Assembly (NCBI GenBank): GCA_018650845.1
Contig: JABIFF010000016.1
Coordinates: 1 to 64,000, forward strand
Reading direction: 5' to 3'
DNA from: Chloroflexota bacterium
GTDB taxonomy: Bacteria; Chloroflexota; Dehalococcoidia; Lucifugimonadales; Lucifugimonadaceae
Length of the DNA: 64,000 bases
The position numbers and the translations under genes were made by a program. How positions within the stretch are numbered: position 1 is the stretch's first letter; every line of letters starts with the position of its first letter. Of the stretch, positions 1 through 6,414 are shown piece by piece. Under the pieces are notes generated by a model. It was not told the DNA's origin, did no database searches, and saw only the letters and a list, made by a program, of their open reading frames with translations.

Positions 1-40
1 CCTCCCGAAGGAGGGAGGCAGAACGATACCTTCACTCGTT

Positions 41-111
41 GGCACTTGTCAGAAACACCGTTGTTACATGTTTGACGCATTAGTGCAACAACTCTGCAAC
101 TGTTGTGAAAC
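41..111 (+). promoter_or_regulatory. GlnR-like tandem operator upstream of amt (seven half-sites, 11-bp period)
   Basis: Seven 5-mers of the form GNN(A/G)C start exactly every 11 bp: GGCAC at 41, GAAAC at 52, GTTAC at 63, GACGC at 74, GCAAC at 85, GCAAC at 96 and GAAAC at 107. Six of the seven end in AC, so the array also reads as repeated AC-n9-AC. This is the arrangement known for actinobacterial GlnR boxes (gTnAC-n6-GaAAC repeated), bound by an OmpR-type winged-helix protein in front of ammonium transporter genes. Here it lies 169 bp before the amt start, and an orphan winged-helix gene sits between amt and glnK. That this protein binds here is inferred. The array could also serve a gene to the left of the window. 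Confidence 0.6.
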
Positions 112-279
112 ATACCGTTCCTAGAGTTCAAATCAGGCGAATGAGTGAGGAGACCAAAGTTCTATGGAACCAAGGTTCAACAATTCATCGCTTGTGTAGG
201 TGGACGTTGACCAAGTTGGCAGCAAACCACCTGAATTTGAGATTTGGTCACTACGGTGGCTTGAAAGGAACTACGGGCG

Positions 280-1626
280 ATGGAATACAACCCCATCTAC
301 CTGGACATCGTGTGGGTGCTGTTTGCAACAGTGCTCGTTTTCCTCATGCAGGCGGGTTTCGCCATGCTCGAGGCCGGTGCAACCAGGGCCAAGAACGCAG
401 CAAACATCATCATGAAGAACGTGATGGATATTTCCATCGGATCACTCGTTTTCTGGATGATCGGATTTGGGTTCATGTTCGGCGCCAACGAAAGTGGCCT
501 GATCGGAACCAGCAACTTCTTCTTGTCGGATATTGATCCGTCGACTGACACGGGAATGTTCGATTTCTCGTTCTTTATCTTCCAGACAGTGTTCGCAGCT
601 ACGGCAGCAACCATTATTTCTGGTGCAGTATCCGAGCGAACCAAGTTCGCCGCCTACTTGATTTACACAGTTGCAGTTACTGCCTTTATTTACCCGATCT
701 TCGGATCGTGGGTCTGGGGCGGGGGCTGGTTGAGCGAGCTCGGTGACAACGGCTTTATGGACTTTGCAGGGTCCACAGTTGTTCACAGTGTCGGTGGTTG
801 GGCTGCATTAGCTGGTGCGATCGTTGTCGGCCCCCGTCTCGGCAAGTTCATCGACGGTAAGCCTGTTGCAATTCCTGGTCACTCGATCACGCTTGCAGCG
901 CTTGGTGTGTTCATCCTCTGGTTCGGTTGGTTCGGGTTCAACGCCGGTTCAACTGTTTCAGGTAACGATGCTTCTATCGCAATTATTGCGGTTACAACTT
1001 TGCTAGCTGCCGCAGCTGGTTCAGTTGGATCCATGGCACTCAGCTACATCCTCTGGAAGCGATTCGATGCTTCGATGACCCTGAACGGTGTCATTGGTGG
1101 TCTGGTTGCTATCACCGCCGGTACGGCAAACGTGAGCCCGGCTATGGCAGTGATAATTGGTTTGATCGGTGGATTCGTTGTGGTTGCGGCAGTTGTACTG
1201 CTCGAACGCAAGCTAAAAGTCGACGACCCTGTGGGTGCTATCGCAGTTCACGGTTTCGCTGGTGCCTGGGGCACGATCGCAGTTGGTCTGTTCGCTTCAG
1301 CCTCTTACGGCGGAGTTGACGGTCTGTTCTTCGGTGGTGGAGCTGGACAGCTGATTGTTCAGATCACTGGTGTGGTCGCAGCGTTTGCGTTCGTATTCCC
1401 AACATCGTTCATCGTCTTCAAGGCGATCGACATGACGATTGGTATGCGAGCTTCAGACGAAGATCAGATTCGTGGACTCGACATTAGTGAGCACGAAGCA
1501 GCGGGTTACCCCGACTTCGCTCCGTCGATCCCACTGTCTAGCACTTCAACAGTTGTGCCAAGCGGAGCTGCGGTTCCGGCTGGTGCGGCAATTGACGAGA
1601 TACCAGAAAACGAAACAAGCGCCTAA
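280..1626 (+). CDS. amt: Ammonium transporter Amt
   Basis: Integral inner-membrane ammonium channel/transporter of the Amt/MEP/Rh family, 448 aa, about eleven hydrophobic segments. The conserved Asp of the periplasmic recruitment site is D161 (in DFAGSTVVH), and the twin pore histidines are H169 (VVHSVGG) and H324 (AVHGFAGAWG). The family's cytoplasmic tail signature (GLDxxEHEAAGY) is present near residues 394-405, the part PII proteins plug. The ATG at 280 has a GAAAGGA ribosome site 10 bp upstream. The extra 40-residue Ser/Pro/Ala-rich C-terminal tail is longer than usual. A regulator gene and glnK follow on the same strand, giving an amt-regulator-glnK module. Expression is probably nitrogen-controlled through the 11-bp ladder at 41-111. 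Confidence 0.97.
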   Translation: MEYNPIYLDIVWVLFATVLVFLMQAGFAMLEAGATRAKNAANIIMKNVMDISIGSLVFWMIGFGFMFGANESGLIGTSNFFLSDIDPSTDTGMFDFSFFIFQTVFAATAATIISGAVSERTKFAAYLIYTVAVTAFIYPIFGSWVWGGGWLSELGDNGFMDFAGSTVVHSVGGWAALAGAIVVGPRLGKFIDGKPVAIPGHSITLAALGVFILWFGWFGFNAGSTVSGNDASIAIIAVTTLLAAAAGSVGSMALSYILWKRFDASMTLNGVIGGLVAITAGTANVSPAMAVIIGLIGGFVVVAAVVLLERKLKVDDPVGAIAVHGFAGAWGTIAVGLFASASYGGVDGLFFGGGAGQLIVQITGVVAAFAFVFPTSFIVFKAIDMTIGMRASDEDQIRGLDISEHEAAGYPDFAPSIPLSSTSTVVPSGAAVPAGAAIDEIPENETSA

Positions 1627-1645
1627 ACATATTTCGCCATTGTTC

Positions 1646-1677
1646 CTCCGGCTTAGCCCCCTGAAGCCGAGCCGGAG
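1646..1677 (+). other. Hairpin between amt and the winged-helix gene
   Basis: CTCCGGC (1646-1652) can pair with GCCGGAG (1671-1677); an alternative pairing of CGGCTT with AAGCCG is also possible. There is no T-run after it, so it is more likely an RNA-processing or attenuation hairpin that lowers expression of the downstream regulator and glnK relative to amt than a full terminator. Confidence 0.35.
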
Positions 1678-1768
1678 CGGACGGTGTGCAGTATGAAATG
1701 GCTATTACTTACAAACGACTTATACGACTCAATTAAAATACGATCAGGCAGTTTCAAAGGTGACCAAG

Positions 1769-2083
1769 GTGAACGTAGAAAACGCACTCTCCTTAAACCA
1801 AAATCTGTTCCAAATCCTATTCAAGGGTAAAGTCCTAAATCTCACTCCACGTGAGTACGATCTGCTCGCAGTTCTCATGGAAGAATCACAACGAGTGGTT
1901 GGCAGGGCAGAGCTACTGCGTAGAGTGTGGATAAAGAGGACGCCCCTTGTGCGGGTAGTCGACACATACATCTGTCGGTTACGTGCGAAATTACAGGATG
2001 CGGGGCATCCCGGAATTGCCGTTGCGAGGAAGCGTGGATATCGCCTCATCGCATCGACAGACGAGTCGTCGGTCGCAATTTAG
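1769..2083 (+). CDS. Orphan OmpR/PhoB-type winged-helix DNA-binding protein (possible GlnR-like regulator)
   Basis: About 104 aa, consisting only of a Trans_reg_C winged-helix domain: the LTPREYDLL segment of the first helices, the recognition-helix region (VRVVDTYICRLRAKL) and the wing (VARKRGYRLI). There is no receiver domain; the frame upstream stays open to a TGA at 1694 but has no good start. I chose GTG at 1769 because AAAGG at 1756-1760 sits 8 bp before it; GTG at 1760 would add three residues. The gene lies between amt and glnK on the same strand, the setting expected for a nitrogen regulator. GlnR of Actinobacteria is also an OmpR-type protein that does not depend on a partner kinase, but it keeps a receiver-like domain. 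Target and signal are inferred from position only. Confidence 0.8.
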   Translation: MNVENALSLNQNLFQILFKGKVLNLTPREYDLLAVLMEESQRVVGRAELLRRVWIKRTPLVRVVDTYICRLRAKLQDAGHPGIAVARKRGYRLIASTDESSVAI

Positions 2084-2153
2084 TTCATGGCTTCTGGCTA
2101 GGCATTTCAATCGAATCGCCTGCCAGCGGCAAATATGAAAGGACGGGAGTCCG

Positions 2154-2495
2154 ATGAAAGAAATTACAGCGATTATTCAACCAGTTCGACTGGGACCAGT
2201 GCGTGAGGCACTGTCGTTGGTCGGAGTGACAGGTATGACAATCTCGGATGCACGAGGTTTCGGTACGCAGGGCGGTTCTCGAGACACCTACAGGGGTGTT
2301 GAATATCGAGTTGACTACGTGCCAAAGATTAAGCTCGACATCGTGGTTAGCGAGCCATTCGTTGAGCCGACTATCGATGCGATTATCGAGGCAGCTCGAA
2401 CCGACGTTGTTGGTGACGGCAAGATCTGGGTCAAGGAAGTCGAAACTGTCATCCGTGTTCGAACGGGTGAGAAGGACGAAACTGCCCTGAACTAG
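2154..2495 (+). CDS. glnK: Nitrogen regulatory protein P-II (GlnK/GlnB)
   Basis: 113 aa, full length for a PII trimer subunit, cytoplasmic. The T-loop reads YRGVEYRVDYVPK with the conserved Tyr at 51, the residue uridylylated in proteobacteria and adenylylated in actinobacteria. The B-loop/C-terminal signature GDGKIWVKEVETVIRVRTGE follows, so the ATP and 2-oxoglutarate site is intact. Linkage to amt argues for the GlnK role: binding to Amt to block ammonium entry when nitrogen is plentiful. An AAAGGA-GGGAG ribosome site precedes the ATG. No modifying enzyme (GlnD/GlnE) is in the window. Confidence 0.96.
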   Translation: MKEITAIIQPVRLGPVREALSLVGVTGMTISDARGFGTQGGSRDTYRGVEYRVDYVPKIKLDIVVSEPFVEPTIDAIIEAARTDVVGDGKIWVKEVETVIRVRTGEKDETALN

Positions 2496-2507
2496 GGTTG
2501 GCCCGTT

Positions 2508-2652
2508 GTCATTCTGAACTTGATTCAGAATAGTTCTCACTGGGTGTGATATTTCGATCTATGCGAAAACGTCGATGGGCGTGGAATGTTGTCGCTGGTT
2601 CGTTTGATCACTCGGCTTTGGCTGCCGATTCTGAATCAAGTTCAGAATGACA
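2508..2652. repeat. Inverted pair of 25-bp palindromic repeats (family A)
   Basis: A near-palindrome, GTCATTCTGAAC-TTGATTCAGAAT, occupies 2508-2532, and its reverse complement lies at 2628-2652, giving a unit of about 145 bp with inverted ends between glnK and the convergent TPP-enzyme gene. The same element occurs as a pair at 22775-22898, singly at 11140-11165 and in diverged form at 56634-56660. Similar TCATNCTGAAC...TTCAG repeats are scattered between genes in many bacteria. It may act as a bidirectional 3' hairpin or be a small non-autonomous mobile element. Confidence 0.8.
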
Positions 2653-2714
2653 ATGGCTCTTGTTTGTACCAAGTTCGCAAATAGCTCTATAGAAACGAGA
2701 TCGAGTTACCGCGT

Positions 2715-4523
2715 TTAGGTTGACGCTGGCGGTGGTTCGATCTCGTTTCGCGCCTGTTCATAATCGGCTCGACGATCTTCGAGATAGGTTGGGATAGGAA
2801 CGTCCCACCAGCCCACAACGGTACTTCCAGAATTTGGGAAGTCACGGGCCACTTTTACTTCGACTAACGAAGGTCCATCGTGTTCGAGCGCACGATTTAC
2901 AGCTGCCTGAATATCGGCCGGCTTATCGACCGATTCTGAGTACAAGCCGAAGCCTTTAGCGATTGCTACGAAATCGGGTGATTTGCTGTCGTCCCAATCG
3001 GTAGCCATCGCACGGTCTTCGCCAAATTCTGCCATCTGAAGGTCACGAATCGAGTACCAGCCGTAGTTGTTCAGCAGCACTACAACTACGTTGATTCCGT
3101 ATTCCATTGCAGTTGCCATTTCCTGCATCGTCATCATGAAATCGCCATCGCCAATTACGGCAACCACCTGCTTCTCGGGAGCTGCTAATTTGGCTCCTAG
3201 CGCAGCCGGGTATGCCCAGCCCATAGTTGAAAAACCACCTGAGGTGAGATTGGTTTTGGGTTCGTAGAACGGGAATTCGAGCACGCATGCCTGAGCATGA
3301 CCGGACGAGGTGACGACTATTGCATCACGATCCAGAGTTTCTCTTAGTTCTTTGTAGAAGCGCGGAACGGTTGACGGAATGGCTTCTGATTCGCGTAATT
3401 CTGCTGTTTCGTCGAGCCATGTTTGGCGTAGTTCTTGGATATCGGCAAAGTAGTCGGTTGCTTCGTAATTCGGAGTGTGTTCTTGCTGAACAAGCTCGGA
3501 ATTGATCACTGAAATTACTTGCGTGGCGTCGCCTTGGATGCCAAGTTCTAGTTCGTAGTTTTTTCCAAGTTCTCGTGAATCGATATCGATTTGTATGAGC
3601 TTGGTCGCGTCGGTTGCGAACGTTGTGTTTGCGCGGAACGACGAAGCGACCTGGTCGGTAAATCGAGTGCCTACAGCCAAAATAACGTCAGCTGAAGTTG
3701 TCAGTGCGTTTCCGATTGATGTGCCTTTTGTACCGAGATGCCAGCCGTATAGCGGGTGATCTTCAGGGAAGCATCCCTTGCCTTGAAGGGTTGTGACGAC
3801 TGCTGCACCGGTTCGTTCAGCGAGTTCGAGCAAGGACGGTTCTGCGTTTGCGAGAGTAACTCCGCCACCCGCGACGATTACGGGGCGTGATGCCGCTGCG
3901 AGTAGATCAGCTGCTGCCTCACTTGCTGCCAGAGCTTCGGTCGATAATTCTTCAGATTTTCCAGAACTTGTTGGTATGGGATCGGGAACTTCATCTGATT
4001 CAGCTTGAACATCCATCGGGAGGCTCACGAAGGTGGGGCCAGGTCGACCCGTCGTCATCTGCTGAAATGCGTCGGCAAGATCATCGTGTAACGCCTTTTG
4101 TGAACGAGGGCGATAGCTTGCTTTTACGAGCGGTTCGAGAACGGATGGCACATCGGCAGGGCGTTTTCGTTCGAGTTCCTGAAGAACTCCTCGTCCTTCC
4201 ATGTATGTATGGGTCTCGCCAGAAATCACGAGTGCTGCAGTTGAATCGACGTAGCTTGCGCCTAGTCCGATGGCGGTGTTGAGCGCTCCGGGGCCTATAG
4301 AAGTGAATACAGCTAGTGGCTTTCCTGAAACACGGTAAAAACCATCGGCGAGATGAACTGCGCTTTGTTCGTGACGAACTTGAAGAATCTTTATTTGATC
4401 TTGAACCGTGCGGAATGCGTCGATCATGGCAACGATGCCGTGTCCGGGAATGCCGACTAGATACGGTACTTCTTCAGCGAGAAGTCGGTCTCGAACTATT
4501 TCGCCACCGGTTCGATTCGTCAC
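2715..4523 (-). CDS. Thiamine-pyrophosphate enzyme, acetolactate-synthase-like
   Basis: 602 aa with the three-domain layout of the TPP decarboxylase/acetolactate synthase superfamily: pyrimidine-binding domain (about 1-170, with HEQ at 51-53 holding the cofactor-activating Glu52), central domain (about 195-325) and PP-binding domain (about 380-560). The GDG...NN thiamine-diphosphate motif starts at 458 and ends at NN485-486. It is cytoplasmic. It is not linked to an ilvN-type small subunit or other branched-chain genes, and the sequence diverges from classical IlvB, so a catabolic decarboxylase/ligase of 2-oxo acids (for example a sulfoacetaldehyde, glyoxylate or oxalyl type) is as possible. 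The substrate cannot be fixed from sequence. Confidence 0.85.
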   Translation of the reverse strand: MTNRTGGEIVRDRLLAEEVPYLVGIPGHGIVAMIDAFRTVQDQIKILQVRHEQSAVHLADGFYRVSGKPLAVFTSIGPGALNTAIGLGASYVDSTAALVISGETHTYMEGRGVLQELERKRPADVPSVLEPLVKASYRPRSQKALHDDLADAFQQMTTGRPGPTFVSLPMDVQAESDEVPDPIPTSSGKSEELSTEALAASEAAADLLAAASRPVIVAGGGVTLANAEPSLLELAERTGAAVVTTLQGKGCFPEDHPLYGWHLGTKGTSIGNALTTSADVILAVGTRFTDQVASSFRANTTFATDATKLIQIDIDSRELGKNYELELGIQGDATQVISVINSELVQQEHTPNYEATDYFADIQELRQTWLDETAELRESEAIPSTVPRFYKELRETLDRDAIVVTSSGHAQACVLEFPFYEPKTNLTSGGFSTMGWAYPAALGAKLAAPEKQVVAVIGDGDFMMTMQEMATAMEYGINVVVVLLNNYGWYSIRDLQMAEFGEDRAMATDWDDSKSPDFVAIAKGFGLYSESVDKPADIQAAVNRALEHDGPSLVEVKVARDFPNSGSTVVGWWDVPIPTYLEDRRADYEQARNEIEPPPAST

Positions 4524-4658
4524 TTGGTGTAATCCTCACCCAATATTTATATAGGCCGATTGCCACTCTGCAGCAACAACGTTCATTCTGAACATATCGG
4601 TCGGTACACTTGTTGGTACGTGAGCCGCAATCGTACCGGCTAAAAGGGCTGAAAGTTT

Positions 4659-5075
4659 TTGCCACAGGGTGCAAAACATAAATTGAAGCGAACGATTTCA
4701 TCGTTCGTTATTAGCTTTGCCCCTCTTTTGATGGTTATCGGACTGATGGCGCCAGTATTTGGCCCAGCTGTAGACCACCACTACGTCGATCGATCTCCCG
4801 CCCACGCTCACGTATTTGTTGGTGAAGATACAAACCTTCACGAGCACTCGTTGGTCAATCACGACCACGCTGCGGGCGAAACCACTAGCGACGGAATATC
4901 GGTTGCTAGCTCATCTGCTTCTTCGGCTCACGGCCCACTAACGTTAGATGGTGCCACTCTTGAGTCGTCGATCCCGAATTTCGACACCCATCTGGTCGCA
5001 ATTTATGTTGGAGAACCCCCTGTCCCCGACAATCAGGCGATCGCTCCCCTAGATAGACCTCCACGTCGCGTCTAA
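4659..5075 (+). CDS. Small His-rich exported or membrane-anchored protein, probable metal handling
   Basis: 138 aa from a TTG at 4659 with AAAAGGG about 11 bp upstream. A basic N-terminus is followed by one hydrophobic segment (about residues 13-36), then a periplasmic-type stretch rich in histidine (DHHYVD, HAHVF, HEHSLVNHDH), typical of metal-binding accessory proteins. No named family recognised. It is the first gene of a same-strand group with a cupredoxin-like protein and a CopC-CopD fusion, so a role as copper chaperone or sensor in the periplasm is a reasonable guess. The gene start is uncertain. Confidence 0.6.
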   Translation: MPQGAKHKLKRTISSFVISFAPLLMVIGLMAPVFGPAVDHHYVDRSPAHAHVFVGEDTNLHEHSLVNHDHAAGETTSDGISVASSSASSAHGPLTLDGATLESSIPNFDTHLVAIYVGEPPVPDNQAIAPLDRPPRRV

Positions 5076-5160
5076 CAACGCAACTTATTTAGGTTTATTC
5101 GAATTGATCGATTTCATGCACAAGATTCTGCGGTCGTCAGTTCATAGTCGGGAGCTTGAA

Positions 5161-6207
5161 ATGTCTTTATTACGTTGGCGCACACGCGCCGCACTTGTGC
5201 TTACTCTTGTGTTTGCTGTGCTCGGTACAAGCACTGCATTAGCCCATGAGGGGCGCGATGTTGGTGACTACAACTTTGTTGTTGGGTTTATCAACGAACC
5301 TGCCGTTGAGGGAATGCTGAACGGAGTCTCTTTGCGAGTTACTTCTTTGATCGTCGAGGAAGAAGACCACAGTGATCACGATGCTGGCATGGATATGGGC
5401 GACGGTATGGCCATGAGCGGCGATATCGATCTCGTTTCACACGGCGGCGTATTCGTCGATGAACTGGCTGCAGGGGCTAGTTACGAATTCATGTTCAATC
5501 ACGATTACGAGAATCTGACCGTTCCGTTCCATGCCCACCCGATCGAAACTCAAGGATCGATCATGGTTGGGCACGAGGGCGCTGATGTCGCCGAAGTCGT
5601 CGTCGAAATTCACGAAAACGGATTCCAGCCAGCAATGGTGATGATCAAGGCCGGTACAACGGTCAAATTTGAAAATCACATGAGCGAGGCTACTGTTGTG
5701 ATGAGCGGGCCTCTTGGCGACGCAGCACCGGCTGACATCGCGCCAACTCCGGCGAATGTTGTTCTCGGCATCACTACTCTTCAGGTTGAAGTGACTCACG
5801 TTGCTTCGTCTGTCGCACAAGTTATGGATTTGAAAGAAGCTTGGAATTCTCCGGGCCAGTACAAATCTGAGTTCATTCCAACATCACCAGGTGCCTACAA
5901 CTTCCGGTTCTTTGGTGAGATTGACGGTCAGGTAGTCGATGAGAGCTTTGAATCGAGCAATACAACGTTCGATGAAGTGACTCCGGCTAACGAGATTCAA
6001 TTTCCGGTTCAACTGGCTGCCCCACGTGAGATAGAAAACGCTGCACGTGGCGCACTCGATGCCGCTACTACCGCAGGAACCGATGCATCAGATGCTTCAG
6101 ATTCAGCTTCAACAGCCACATTGTTAGGTATTGTTGCGTTGATTCTTGGCTTGCTTGGTTTGGTTATGGGTGGTTTGGCATTCCAACGTTCAGGTAAAAA
6201 GGCCTAG
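5161..6207 (+). CDS. Cupredoxin-like, membrane-anchored copper-binding protein
   Basis: 348 aa from ATG 5161, which has GGGAG 7-8 bp upstream; a TTG at 5104 would add 19 residues and is less likely. A signal peptide ends at about ALA-HEG, so the mature protein would begin with His. A short His/Met-rich loop (DHSDHDAGMDMGDGMAM) follows near residues 74-90. The middle (about 145-260) resembles a cupredoxin fold (GFQPAMVMIKAGTTVKFEN), and one C-terminal transmembrane helix (about 318-340) ends in a basic tail, so the domains would be outside the membrane. The neighbours are a His-rich protein and a CopC-CopD fusion, so copper binding or delivery in the periplasm is likely. Electron transfer cannot be excluded. 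Confidence 0.7.
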   Translation: MSLLRWRTRAALVLTLVFAVLGTSTALAHEGRDVGDYNFVVGFINEPAVEGMLNGVSLRVTSLIVEEEDHSDHDAGMDMGDGMAMSGDIDLVSHGGVFVDELAAGASYEFMFNHDYENLTVPFHAHPIETQGSIMVGHEGADVAEVVVEIHENGFQPAMVMIKAGTTVKFENHMSEATVVMSGPLGDAAPADIAPTPANVVLGITTLQVEVTHVASSVAQVMDLKEAWNSPGQYKSEFIPTSPGAYNFRFFGEIDGQVVDESFESSNTTFDEVTPANEIQFPVQLAAPREIENAARGALDAATTAGTDASDASDSASTATLLGIVALILGLLGLVMGGLAFQRSGKKA

Positions 6208-6228
6208 CTAACGCTTTAGGAGAAAAAC

Positions 6229-6414
6229 ATGACGCCGATTTCGCTTGATACGACTTACATACCGCTGCTCCACGGAGCTGGAGGCGCGTATGACGAGGCG
6301 ATCATTTTTGGTGGGATCGGCGTCATATTAGTTGCTCTTGCATACCTTTCGTGGAGAGCTAGCAAGGGCAAAGAAGAACGACGTAAGAAGAGGAAGGCTC
6401 GTCGAAAACGTTGA
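6229..6414 (+). CDS. Small single-pass membrane protein of the copper cluster
   Basis: 61 aa. Residues about 25-43 form one transmembrane helix (IIFGGIGVILVALAYLSW), followed by a strongly basic cytoplasmic tail (KEERRKKRKARRKR). An AGGAG site sits just before the ATG, and the stop codon overlaps the TTG start of the CopC-CopD gene (TTGA), so the two are translationally coupled. No family recognised. It may be a small subunit or stabiliser of the adjacent copper transporter. Confidence 0.7.
   Translation: MTPISLDTTYIPLLHGAGGAYDEAIIFGGIGVILVALAYLSWRASKGKEERRKKRKARRKR

Noticed and set aside
1-18. Short hairpin CCTCCC...GGGAGG at the left edge
   Set aside because: Six-base stem with no T-run and cut by the window edge; cannot be told from chance or from the 3' end of an unseen repeat.
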